Shown here: positions 1-8,039 of the stretch, one piece after another | Numbering within the stretch: position 1 is the stretch's first letter | Layout: each line of letters begins with the position of its first letter | DNA from: JBDTMC01 sp039934475 | Lineage (GTDB): Bacteria > Acidobacteriota > Terriglobia > Bryobacterales > Bryobacteraceae | Assembly (NCBI GenBank): GCA_039934475.1 | Contig: JBDTMC010000220.1 | Coordinates: forward strand, 1 to 12,380 | DNA: 12,380 nucleotides | Direction of reading: 5' to 3' | Notes under the pieces: model-generated | Seen by the model: the letters and a program-made list of their open reading frames with translations, nothing else | The model's database searches: none | What the model was told of the DNA's origin: nothing | Position numbers and translations under genes: made by a program

Positions 1-2480
1 TCAGCCTGAAGCAGGGTAGCACTTCGGTTGTGGGTGTGGTGAGCTATGCCGGTGTAACCGCGACGTTCAAGGCGGCAAGCAATCTGACGCCCAACCTCCC
101 GTTCACCGCAACAATCAGTACAGGCGCAAAAGATCTCGCGGGCAACGCCCTGGTGAACACCTATACGTGGACTTTCACGACCGGTGCGTCCTCCGATACA
201 GCGCCCCCCACCGTAAGTTCCACGATTCCCTCCAACGGCGCCACAAAAGTCCCGCTCGGCAACGCTCTGTCGGCCACCTTCAGCGAGGCGATGAACCCGT
301 TAACACTGACTAACACCACGTTCACCTTGAAGCAGGGCAGCACGCCCATTGCGGGTGTCGTCAGTTACGCTGGCATCACGGCGACGTTTAAACCGTCAGT
401 CAACTTGACGCCGAGTGTTTTGTACACGGCCACAATTTCCTCAGTCGCCGAGGATCTGGCGGGCAACGCCCTGGTCAGCAACTATACTTGGAACTTCACG
501 TCGGGCGCGCTGGCCGATACCACACCGCCCACGGTAACTTCCACGATTCCCACTAACCACCTCGCCAACGTGCCCGTCGGCAGTTCACTGGCTGCGACAT
601 TCAGTAAGGCGATGGATCCTCTCACAATTACCACCGTAACGTTCAGCCTGATGCAGGGAACCACGCCGGTGGCCGGAGTGGTGAGCTATGCCGGCGTCAG
701 CGCCACATTCCGGCCGTTAAACGCCTTAGTGGCCAACACATCCTTCACCGCCACAATCAGCACCGGCGCCAGGGATCTGGCTGGCAATGCCCTCGCCACC
801 AACTACGTTTGGACCTTCTCCACCGGTGGAGGCGCCGATACGGTACCTCCCACCGTGATCTCAACGTCGCCCGCTAACGGAGCCACGTTCGTGACCACAA
901 CCTCGGATGTGTCCGCCACCTTTAGTGAGCCCATGAACCCCCTCACCATCGGTTCGGGCAGCGTTACCCTTTGGCAGGGCCAGACATCGATACCCGGCAC
1001 AGTCACGTATGCCGGTATCACGGCAACATTCCGCCCCATCGCTAATCTGGCGCCGAACACCCTCTATTCCGCAATCGTCACCAGAACGGCCACTGATCTC
1101 TCTGGCAATCCCCTGCCCAGCGACACCGTATGGACCTTCACTACGGGTCTATCGACGGGTCAACCGCCAGTGTGCCTTGTTAGCTTCGCGATACTGGGTG
1201 GGGCGGCGATCATTGGCAACGGGACGAGTACGGTGACAGGCGATATCGGTGTCAGCCCCGGCACTACGGTGTCGGGTTTCCCGCCCGGAACGCTCAGTGG
1301 GGCGGCGCACGCGGGCGATTTGGCGGCGGCACAAGCGATTATCGAACTGACGGCGGGATATGGAGATGCCGTTGCCCGGTCCGTCGGTCCCGTGTCTATC
1401 GCCGGAGATCTGGGAGGCCAGACCTTCACCGCCGGTCTTTATCGTTCCATCGCATCGATAACGATCTCGTCCGGTGACTTAGTTCTCGACGCCAAGGGAG
1501 ACATGAATGCAGTCTTCATCTTCCAGGTGGCCGGCACTCTGATAACCACCCAAGGCCGCCAGGTCATTCTGGTCAACGGCGCCCAGGCCTACAACGTCTT
1601 CTGGCAAGTTGGAACCTCAGCGACGTTGGGAGCGGACGCCTTCTTCAAAGGGAGCATCCTCGCCGATCAAAACATTACCCTCGATGAGGGCGCGAACGTA
1701 GAAGGCCGGCTGCTGGCGCGCACCGGCACCGTCACTCTGCAATCAAGCGTCGTCACCAGTCCTCCTCCCGTCATTGCAAGTGGGAGCATCTTCAATGCGG
1801 CGAGTAGTTCGCGAACAGTAGCCGCCGGCAGCATTGCCTCGATCTTTGGTAATAACTTCGGCTCCTCCCTGATCGCAGCCACTATGTATCCGCTGCCGAC
1901 TGAACTGGGCGGGAGTGGGTTCCTCGTCGGGAATCAAGGCGCCCCGTTATATATGGTGTCCTGTGGCCAGGCGAATCTGCAGATCCCGTGGGAAGTCTCG
2001 GGTCAGACGTCGGTTCCCGTATCCGCCACCGTCGGAGGCATCAATTCCGCTGCGGAGAACGCCACGGTTGCTCCGTTTGCTCCTGGCATCTTTACACTGA
2101 ACCAGGAAGGCTCGGGTCAGGGCGCTGTGGAGATTGCTCCCACCGCTGTGATCGCGACAATCGCCGGCCCGCTGGGTCGCCCCGTCAAACGCGGCGAATA
2201 TGTGGCCATCTTCTGCACCGGCCTCGGACCGGTTTCCAACCAGCCCGCAACCGGCGCGGCGGCTCTCTCCTCCCCGCTCTCGATGACGCTGACGCAACCC
2301 GTCGTGACTATCGGCGAACTGGTCGCGCATGTCTCCTATTCCGGCCTCGCCCCCGGATTCGCCGGCCTCTACCAGGTAAACGCGCAGGTGCCCGCCGGAG
2401 TACTCTCCGGCAGCAGCATCACCCTTGCCATTAGCATGGGCGGCATCGCATCCAACACAGTAACCATTGCTGTTGAATAA
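1..2480 (+). CDS. Secreted multidomain protein: tandem Big_5 Ig-like repeats, DUF3494 ice-binding-like domain, TIGR03437 C-terminal domain (5'-partial)
   Basis: The frame is open from base 3, and its first residues (SLKQGS..VVGVVSYAG) already match the interior of an Ig-like repeat, so the gene begins outside the window; the GTG at 30 is not the start. Counting from base 3 there are 825 residues. Residues 1-64 are a partial repeat; 65-171, 172-278 and 279-385 are Big_5-like Ig repeats, each opening with D-T-x-P-P-T-V and carrying an ATFS-x-x-M motif and a D-L-(A/S)-G-N motif. Residues about 390-585 match DUF3494, the type I ice-binding fold, with AGDLAAAQA, a GLYRS..ITISSGDLVLDA strand, NAVFIFQ and NVFWQVGTSATLG. 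Residues about 590-825 (from GSIFNAAS, with ASIFGNNF and PGIFT) match the Solibacter-type domain TIGR03437. The protein is probably surface-exposed or secreted, although the signal peptide is not visible. Real ice binding is unproven; DUF3494 proteins in soil bacteria may serve in adhesion. Domain calls are from recalled motifs. Confidence 0.9.
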   Translation, partial: SLKQGSTSVVGVVSYAGVTATFKAASNLTPNLPFTATISTGAKDLAGNALVNTYTWTFTTGASSDTAPPTVSSTIPSNGATKVPLGNALSATFSEAMNPLTLTNTTFTLKQGSTPIAGVVSYAGITATFKPSVNLTPSVLYTATISSVAEDLAGNALVSNYTWNFTSGALADTTPPTVTSTIPTNHLANVPVGSSLAATFSKAMDPLTITTVTFSLMQGTTPVAGVVSYAGVSATFRPLNALVANTSFTATISTGARDLAGNALATNYVWTFSTGGGADTVPPTVISTSPANGATFVTTTSDVSATFSEPMNPLTIGSGSVTLWQGQTSIPGTVTYAGITATFRPIANLAPNTLYSAIVTRTATDLSGNPLPSDTVWTFTTGLSTGQPPVCLVSFAILGGAAIIGNGTSTVTGDIGVSPGTTVSGFPPGTLSGAAHAGDLAAAQAIIELTAGYGDAVARSVGPVSIAGDLGGQTFTAGLYRSIASITISSGDLVLDAKGDMNAVFIFQVAGTLITTQGRQVILVNGAQAYNVFWQVGTSATLGADAFFKGSILADQNITLDEGANVEGRLLARTGTVTLQSSVVTSPPPVIASGSIFNAASSSRTVAAGSIASIFGNNFGSSLIAATMYPLPTELGGSGFLVGNQGAPLYMVSCGQANLQIPWEVSGQTSVPVSATVGGINSAAENATVAPFAPGIFTLNQEGSGQGAVEIAPTAVIATIAGPLGRPVKRGEYVAIFCTGLGPVSNQPATGAAALSSPLSMTLTQPVVTIGELVAHVSYSGLAPGFAGLYQVNAQVPAGVLSGSSITLAISMGGIASNTVTIAVE
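3..1160 (+). repeat. Tandem 321-bp coding repeats (107-residue Ig-like domains)
   Basis: Repeat units begin at the Asp-Thr codons at 195, 516 and 837, so the spacing is exactly 321 bp twice; a fourth unit enters from upstream and ends at 194. The units keep their length but diverge at many codons: the segment encoding DLAGNAL is spelled differently in each copy, and the last unit has DLSGNPL. This looks like an old domain duplication under protein-level selection, not a recent slippage array. The total repeat number is unknown because the gene is cut off on the left. Confidence 0.9.
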
Positions 2481-2484
2481 GAGA

Positions 2485-2516
2485 TGACCCGCGGAGCCAG
2501 AAGGCGCCGCGGGTCA
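2485..2516. terminator. Bidirectional hairpin terminator between convergent genes
   Basis: A perfect 10-bp inverted repeat (TGACCCGCGG / CCGCGGGTCA) is extended, after one A/G mismatch, by GCC-AGAA-GGC, giving a GC-rich stem with an AGAA tetraloop. It starts 4 bases after the stop codon of the plus-strand gene and ends 7 bases after the stop codon of the minus-strand DUF1501 gene. The downstream T tracts are short (AGTTTG on plus, TCTCTTATT on minus), so it may work as a weak intrinsic terminator or mainly as a 3'-end stabiliser for both transcripts. Confidence 0.75.
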
Positions 2517-2523
2517 GTTTGAC

Positions 2524-3960
2524 TCAAGCTATGATCTCTTTCACAACATGGCCCTCGACATCCGTCAACCGGAAGCGGCGCCCCTGGAAGGAGTAGACAA
2601 GCTTTTCATGGTCGATCCCCATTAAGTGCAAAATCGTGGCCTGCAGATCGTGGATGTGCACGCCGCCATCCGCCACGTTGAATCCGAATTCGTCGGAGTT
2701 GCCGTGCGCGTACCCCTTCTTCACGCCGCCGCCCGCCATCCACAGGGAAAAGACCCGACCGTGATGGTCGCGGCCATACTTGTCGGGCTTGGGTGCCCCC
2801 TGGGCATACGGTGTGCGGCCAAACTCGCCGCCCCAGATCACCAGCGTGTCGTCCAGTAACCCACGCTGCTTCAGGTCCATGATGAGAGCAGCCGATGGCT
2901 GATCCGTATCCTTTGCCAAGGCAGGTAACTTCGTGGTCAGTCCGTCATGATGGTCCCACCCTCGGTGATAGAGCTGGATGAATCGGACGTTGCGTTCTGC
3001 CAACCGGCGCGCCAGCAGGCAATTGGCGGCGAAGGTTCCCGGCTTGCGCGAATCGGGACCATACATCTCGTACACATGCTCGGATTCCTTGGATGTGTCC
3101 ACCAGGTCGGGAACGCTGGCTTGCATGCGGAACGCCATCTCGTATTGAGCGATGCGTGTTTCGATCTCCGGATCTCCGGCGCGGTCATGCAGGTGTTGGT
3201 TCAGCGCGGAGAGATTATCCAGCACCGTGCGACGCTGCTCGCGCGATACTCCCGGTGGATTTGACAAGTAAAGCACCGGATCGCCGGCGCTCCGGAATTG
3301 AACGCCCTGATACATGCTGGGCAGAAAGCCCGCGCCCCACAAGCGCGACAGCAGGCCTTGGTCCGCCATGCCATTGCCTGGCAGAGAATTCAGCACAACG
3401 AACGCCGGCAGGTTGGCGTTCTCACTGCCCAGGCCGTAGTGGACCCAGGAGCCCAGGCACGGCCGCCCCGGAAGTTGGCTTCCGGTTTGGATGAACGTGA
3501 TCGCCGGGTCGTGATTGATCGCCTCCGTGTGCATTGCTCGCATCACGCAGATCTCATCGGCAATCTTGCCGGTGTGTGGCAGCAACTCGCTCAGCCAGCG
3601 GCCGCACTCGCCGTACTGCTTGAAGCCGTACATTGTGGGCACAACGGGGAACCGGTCTTGCTGCGCCACCATGCCCGTGACGCGCTGCGTACCGAAAATT
3701 GACGGGGGAATGTCCTGGTCGAAGCGGCCTTTCATCTCCGGCTTGTAGTCGAGCAGATCGAGGTGTGAGGGACCGCCGGCTTGAAAGAGAAAGATGATTC
3801 GCTTGGCGCGCGGTGCGAAGTTGGGGAACGTATTGTCCGCGGCGATCGCCTCCGGAGCTCCCAAAAGATTGCCCAACGCCGCCGCGCCAAGACCGTAGCC
3901 GAATCGTGTCAGCAATTGCCGGCGGGAGCTGCTGTTCGAGTATTTTCCGCATTCCATCAT
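2524..3960 (-). CDS. DUF1501 family protein, Tat-exported, alkaline-phosphatase/sulfatase-like
   Basis: The protein has 478 residues. The N-terminus has a twin-arginine signal, S-R-R-Q-L-L-T-R-F with Arg13-Arg14, then a hydrophobic stretch and an A-I-A-A cleavage region near 38-41, so it is exported folded. The DUF1501 (PF07394) hallmarks are present in order: QAGGPSHLDLLD (60-71), HTEAINHD (144-151), GGEFGRTP around Glu379, and GRDHHG with Asp398-His399-His400. These acidic and histidine residues fit the metal-binding core of the alkaline-phosphatase-like fold to which this family is related; the substrate is unknown. Length is typical. The start lies 11 bases after the stop of the preceding heme/DUF1553 gene, with AGGCGG five bases upstream, so the two are co-transcribed. 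A second ATG follows immediately (3957) and could equally be used. In Planctomycetes, Verrucomicrobia and Solibacter the two families commonly occur as neighbours. Family assignment is firm, biochemical role open. Confidence 0.93.
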   Translation of the reverse strand: MMECGKYSNSSSRRQLLTRFGYGLGAAALGNLLGAPEAIAADNTFPNFAPRAKRIIFLFQAGGPSHLDLLDYKPEMKGRFDQDIPPSIFGTQRVTGMVAQQDRFPVVPTMYGFKQYGECGRWLSELLPHTGKIADEICVMRAMHTEAINHDPAITFIQTGSQLPGRPCLGSWVHYGLGSENANLPAFVVLNSLPGNGMADQGLLSRLWGAGFLPSMYQGVQFRSAGDPVLYLSNPPGVSREQRRTVLDNLSALNQHLHDRAGDPEIETRIAQYEMAFRMQASVPDLVDTSKESEHVYEMYGPDSRKPGTFAANCLLARRLAERNVRFIQLYHRGWDHHDGLTTKLPALAKDTDQPSAALIMDLKQRGLLDDTLVIWGGEFGRTPYAQGAPKPDKYGRDHHGRVFSLWMAGGGVKKGYAHGNSDEFGFNVADGGVHIHDLQATILHLMGIDHEKLVYSFQGRRFRLTDVEGHVVKEIIA

Positions 3961-3971
3961 AATTTCCGCCT

Positions 3972-6900
3972 TTAGCCCTTAGTGATCGTTTCGTCCATGT
4001 TGAGAATCATGTTTGCCACCGCTGTATACGCGGCCAGTTCGCTTGCCGGGATAGTGGAATCGCGGTGCGAAGAGCCGACGGACACGAAGGCCTCCGCGCC
4101 TTTCTCATCGGTCTTGTACGAGGTCAACATCTGGTCGAGAGTCTTCTGCAGAATTCGCATCTCCGCTTCGTCCGGCGCGCGGCCAACAGCGAGGCGGAAA
4201 GCGAATGCGAGGCGTGCTTCGGGTTTCGAACCGCCTTCCAGAATGGAGCGTTCCGCCAACCGGCGCGATGCTTCCACGAAGGTGGGATCGTTCAGCAGCG
4301 TGAGTGCCTGTAGCGGAGTATTAGTGGTGGAGCGGCGGACAATGCAGAACTCCCGGTCCGGCGCGTCAAACACGGTCATCACCGGGTGTGGCACCGTGCG
4401 CTTCCAAAACGTGTAGAGGCTTCGCCGGTACAGATCGTCGCCCGTGCTTTCCACGTACTTTGTGCCGGGATAATCGGCGGCTACGACGATACCTTTGTAG
4501 AGATCCGCCGGCTGATACGGATAGACGCTCGGCCCGCCGAGGTGGTTCTTCAGCAAGCCGGAGACTTCGAGTGCTTGATCGCGGATGATCTCCGCCGGCA
4601 AACGGAAGCGGGGACCTCGCGCCAGCAGCCGGTTCTCCGGATCGCGCGCGATCAGTTCCTTTGAAGCCGCGGAATCTTGCCGGTAGGTGGCCGATAGAAC
4701 CATCTCGCGAAGCAGCCCCTTTACGTTCCAACCTGAATCCACAAACTCGCGCGCCAGCCAATCCAACAACTCGGGATGACTCGGCCACTCGCCCTGCAAA
4801 CCGAAGTTGTCGCTGGTCTTCACCAAACCCTGGCCAAACAACTGCTGCCAAAAACGATTCACCACCACACGCGAAGTAAGAGGGTGATCGGGCTTGGTCA
4901 GCCACTTTGCCAATCCCAGCCGGTTCTTCGGAGCACCCGCCGGCCACGCGCCCAGCAGTTCCTCCGGCACGCCCGGTTCTACTTTTTCACCGGGAGTGTT
5001 GTAACCGCCCCGAATCAGGATGTGGGTCTCACGAGGCTTCTCCAACTCCTGCATCACCATCATGCTGGGAGCCTCCCGTTGCAGAGCCAGTAGTTCGGAG
5101 CGAACGCTCTCCAGTTCCCGTTCCTTTTGATTCAATGCCACGCGCACCCAGGTCATCTCCGTAGCTGTCGCCCTCTTCTGTCGTGCCGCCTCCACTGCGT
5201 ACGGAAGCGCCTGCTTGTGGAACACGCTGGCGATCTCATCACCGGTCAGTGCGCGTGGCCATACGCCGACTTCGTCCAGGCGTCCGGCGTAACGCGGTCC
5301 GGCGGCGCTGTTGTCCCAGCCAACGCGGAAGTGCGTCAGTTGCGGCTTCGATGTTTCTCCTGGAATCCCTAGGCCGTCGTTGAGGATGACCGTTGGAAGT
5401 TCGCGGCCATCTGCGAACATCCGCACCCACGAAGCCTGCGAGCGATCCGCGGCTTTCTTCGTCGTTCCCGTATATACCAACGTCAAATGCCGCCACTGCT
5501 CCGGCGCCAATCGAGCGCCATCGGAGCGCACGCGGATGGAATACGCCGGAAAGTGGTCCGCAAAGCGGAATTCCAGTTCTCCACCAGCCAGTCGCAACTC
5601 CATGCCCTTGCCATAGGAAGTGGCGGCGATGTTCGTCGCATAGTCAACCGTGGAAAACAGAGGGGCATTGGAGTCCGTTGCCGCCGGGCGTACCCATAAA
5701 CTGAACGTCAATGGTTCCCTTGCGGAGACAGGCACTCCCTTGCCGCCCGTGGTGGGTTTGGGATCCACATTCGCCGTTACGCAGGCTTGGCCCACGATGC
5801 CGGGTTGCAATGCAAAGCCACTTGCCGCGGGTTTCTCGAACTCATCGGGCGAATCGCAGTGCATGCGCAGAACGGCGTCGGCGGGTTCGGTAGCCTGTGC
5901 GGCGATACGCGTTACCTCTTCGGCGCTCCAGGCGCTCTTGTGGTTCTCAATCTGCTTTTGCAGCTTCGCCTCGGCCGCCTCAAGTTCCCGCATCCTGCTT
6001 TGCTGCGCGCTAGTGGGCGCCGGCATGATAGGAACCGCGTTGCCGACTCTACCGTCTTCGCCGATCTCCGCGACGTTATTGAAAAATGCAAAGAAACGAT
6101 AGTGGTCGCGTTGCGTCAGCGGGTCGAACTTGTGATCGTGACAGTGAGCGCATTCCAGCGTCAGCCCCATCCACGCCATGCCGAGCGTGCGAACGCGGTC
6201 GGTGACATAAGACACCCGGTATTCCTCGTCAATAATTCCGCCTTCAGAATTGATGACATGATTGCGCCCGAACCCGGTAGCGATACGCTGATCGAGCGTC
6301 GGCTTCGGCAACAGATCTCCGGCCAGTTGCTCCGTGATAAAGCGGTCGTAGGGCGTGTTGTTGTTGAAGCTCTGAATCACCCAATCGCGCCAGCGCCACA
6401 TGGATCGCGCCGCGTCGTTATTGAACCCGTGCGTATCGGCGTAGCGCGCCACGTCGAGCCAGTCCATTGCCATCCGCTCGCCATAGCGAGGCGACGCCAG
6501 CAGGCGATCCGCTGCCGCGGCGTAAGCCCCTTCACCTTTTCGTTTCACCTCTGCGGCGAAGGCATCCACCTCGGCCGGAGAGGGTGGCAGGCCAGTTAGG
6601 TCGAGTGACGCGCGCCGCAACCACGCCCCCGGGCTTGCGGGCGGACTGGGACGCAGACTCTCCGCTTCCAGGCGCTGCAGCACAAAGGCATCAATCGGCT
6701 GGCGTACCCAGGCGCGGTCCTTCGTCTCCGGCACGCTCGGCCGCACCGGCGGCACAAAGGCCCAGTGCTTGGCGTATTGGCCACCGTTGCCGATCCATTG
6801 CCGCAGCGTCGCGATCTGCTCCTTCGTCAAGGTGTGATTGGAGTATGCAGGCGGCATTCTCTTCGAAGCCTGCTCCGTAGTGATCCTCTGGTAGATGGCG

Positions 6901-7148
6901 CTTGCTTCGGGCTTGCCGGGTACCAGCGCGGAGTGGCCTCCGCGGTCAGCCGTGGCGCCCTCGTAGGAATCCAGCCGCAGGCCTGCCATCCGCTTTTTGC
7001 TGTCCTGGCCATGGCACGGGAAGCAATTATCGGAGAGAATCGGGCGAACGTCGCGGCCGTAGTCCGGCAGGGTCTTCTCCGCCGCCATGGCCACAAGCGT
7101 TGTCAGCGTAAGACCAATGCCAATTGTGCAGACCAGTTTCCCAGACAA
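3972..7148 (-). CDS. Exported PSCyt1-DUF1549-LamG-DUF1553 (PSD1-type) cytochrome c-like protein
   Basis: The protein has 1058 residues. Residues 1-23 are a Sec-type signal peptide ending in A-M-A before A-E-K. A planctomycete-type cytochrome c domain follows, with a CxxCH heme motif at 42-46 (CFPCH). DUF1549 spans roughly 145-365 and contains a second CxxCH (Cys333, Cys336, His337) in the family motif CAHCHDHKFDP. Residues about 418-640 look like a LamG/concanavalin-like beta-sandwich (ending GRLDEVGVWPRALTGDEI). They are flanked by Glu/Gln-rich segments likely to be coiled coil (about 382-418 and 650-690). The PSD1-type motif RETHILIRGGYNTPGE precedes DUF1553 (about 740-1000, starting NRLGLAKWL and including NRFWQQLFGQGLV). 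The start is TTG at 7148, chosen because GAGGAG lies seven bases upstream and the signal peptide follows directly. It sits between the SDR gene and the DUF1501 gene on the same strand. A role in oxidising or breaking down polysaccharide has been suggested for such proteins from context; here it is inference. Confidence 0.92.
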   Translation of the reverse strand: MSGKLVCTIGIGLTLTTLVAMAAEKTLPDYGRDVRPILSDNCFPCHGQDSKKRMAGLRLDSYEGATADRGGHSALVPGKPEASAIYQRITTEQASKRMPPAYSNHTLTKEQIATLRQWIGNGGQYAKHWAFVPPVRPSVPETKDRAWVRQPIDAFVLQRLEAESLRPSPPASPGAWLRRASLDLTGLPPSPAEVDAFAAEVKRKGEGAYAAAADRLLASPRYGERMAMDWLDVARYADTHGFNNDAARSMWRWRDWVIQSFNNNTPYDRFITEQLAGDLLPKPTLDQRIATGFGRNHVINSEGGIIDEEYRVSYVTDRVRTLGMAWMGLTLECAHCHDHKFDPLTQRDHYRFFAFFNNVAEIGEDGRVGNAVPIMPAPTSAQQSRMRELEAAEAKLQKQIENHKSAWSAEEVTRIAAQATEPADAVLRMHCDSPDEFEKPAASGFALQPGIVGQACVTANVDPKPTTGGKGVPVSAREPLTFSLWVRPAATDSNAPLFSTVDYATNIAATSYGKGMELRLAGGELEFRFADHFPAYSIRVRSDGARLAPEQWRHLTLVYTGTTKKAADRSQASWVRMFADGRELPTVILNDGLGIPGETSKPQLTHFRVGWDNSAAGPRYAGRLDEVGVWPRALTGDEIASVFHKQALPYAVEAARQKRATATEMTWVRVALNQKERELESVRSELLALQREAPSMMVMQELEKPRETHILIRGGYNTPGEKVEPGVPEELLGAWPAGAPKNRLGLAKWLTKPDHPLTSRVVVNRFWQQLFGQGLVKTSDNFGLQGEWPSHPELLDWLAREFVDSGWNVKGLLREMVLSATYRQDSAASKELIARDPENRLLARGPRFRLPAEIIRDQALEVSGLLKNHLGGPSVYPYQPADLYKGIVVAADYPGTKYVESTGDDLYRRSLYTFWKRTVPHPVMTVFDAPDREFCIVRRSTTNTPLQALTLLNDPTFVEASRRLAERSILEGGSKPEARLAFAFRLAVGRAPDEAEMRILQKTLDQMLTSYKTDEKGAEAFVSVGSSHRDSTIPASELAAYTAVANMILNMDETITKG

Positions 7149-7155
7149 GTCCGTG

Positions 7156-7161
7156 CTCCTC
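7156..7161 (-). promoter_or_regulatory. Shine-Dalgarno supporting a TTG start
   Basis: On the minus strand the sequence reads GAGGAG, a seven-base spacer, then TTG-TCT-GGG. No ATG or GTG is equally well placed, and the next in-frame Met (residue 21) would cut away the signal peptide, so this site decides the start of the heme/DUF1553 gene. Confidence 0.75.
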
Positions 7162-7208
7162 TTACTTTTATTCTATCCGCTCCCGGGCGAGGCGCTTTCT
7201 TCGGAGTG

Positions 7209-7976
7209 CTACCGGATCGCGTAACCGCCATCAACGCGAATCGTGGTGCCAGTCACGAAATCGGAAGCCCGCGAAGCCAGGTACACGGCTGTTCCAGCCA
7301 CCTCTTGCGGTTGCCCCCACCGGCCCGCCGGAGTGCGCATCAGAACCTCGTCGTTCATTGGCATCTCGCGCACCGGCGCGGTCATCTCCGTTTCAATCCA
7401 CCCTGGTGCGATGGCATTGACTTGGATGTTGTGCGGGGCAAGCTCAATGGCCATCGATTTGGTGAGCTGGATGATCGCGCCCTTCGCCGCACTGTAAGAG
7501 GGAACGAGCCCGGACCCGAAGTACGAATACATGCTGCCGATATTCACAATCTTTCCGCGTCGGTGCGCGAGCATCGACCGCGCGGCAAGCTTCGAAAGGA
7601 GGAAGGTGGCATTCAGATGCGTCTCGATGACGCGGTCCCAATCTTCCGGCGCCTCGTTCAACACGCCGCCGCTCAACGACACGTTTCCCGCATTGTTCAC
7701 CAATATGCCTACGCTGCCCAGTTCGCTCTCCACGCTCATCAATGCGGGTTCCAGACCGGCGCGATTGGTCATATCGACCGTCACAGCCATGGAAGGAACA
7801 CCGATCGCTTTCAATTCGGAAAGCACCCTCTGATTCTTTTCGTCGTTGCGGCCAAACACCGCGACGGCAGCCCCGGCTTCTGCCAATCCAAGCACGATGG
7901 CGCGGCCGATTCCGCCATTTCCACCAGTCACCACGGCAACACGGCCGGTCAAGTCAAACAATGCGGGAGTCGTCAT
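7209..7976 (-). CDS. SDR family NAD(P)-dependent oxidoreductase (KduD/FabG-like)
   Basis: The product is a 255-residue classical short-chain dehydrogenase, cytoplasmic with no signal peptide. The Rossmann motif TGGNGGIG is at 17-24, NNAG at 94-97, catalytic Ser148, Tyr161 and Lys165 (YSAAK), the IAPGWIETEM segment follows, and the C-terminus has the usual T-x-R-V-D-G-G-Y. The frame stays open to 8309, but that would add 111 residues unlike SDRs and overlap the divergent peptidase gene. The ATG at 7976 begins a normal SDR N-terminus (FDLTGRVAVVTGG) and has AGGAG seven bases upstream. The pattern resembles 2-deoxy-D-gluconate 3-dehydrogenase/KduD and gluconate 5-dehydrogenase as well as FabG-type ketoreductases; substrate cannot be assigned. 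It lies 60 bases upstream of the heme/DUF1553 gene on the same strand and may be first in that operon. Confidence 0.93.
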   Translation of the reverse strand: MTTPALFDLTGRVAVVTGGNGGIGRAIVLGLAEAGAAVAVFGRNDEKNQRVLSELKAIGVPSMAVTVDMTNRAGLEPALMSVESELGSVGILVNNAGNVSLSGGVLNEAPEDWDRVIETHLNATFLLSKLAARSMLAHRRGKIVNIGSMYSYFGSGLVPSYSAAKGAIIQLTKSMAIELAPHNIQVNAIAPGWIETEMTAPVREMPMNDEVLMRTPAGRWGQPQEVAGTAVYLASRASDFVTGTTIRVDGGYAIR

Positions 7977-7983
7977 CTTTGGT

Positions 7984-7988
7984 CTCCT
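7984..7988 (-). promoter_or_regulatory. Shine-Dalgarno of the SDR gene
   Basis: The minus strand reads AGGAG-ACCAAAG-ATG, a good ribosome binding site with a seven-base spacer. It supports starting the SDR at 7976 rather than at the far upstream end of the open frame. Confidence 0.8.
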
Positions 7989-8039
7989 ATAGTGCCACAT
8001 CGGCTTGCCTTGACCTCTCGTTTGAACCGTCCCCTCGCG

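Noticed and set aside
1947..2434. Overlapping frames on both strands in the TIGR03437 region
   Set aside because: They are Arg-rich shadow frames of a domain-supported coding region, without ribosome sites or recognisable motifs.
7989..8015. Minus-strand promoter for the SDR gene (TATAGG with GTCAAG 17 bases upstream)
   Set aside because: The spacing fits but the -35 matches the consensus at only two of six positions; not enough to call.
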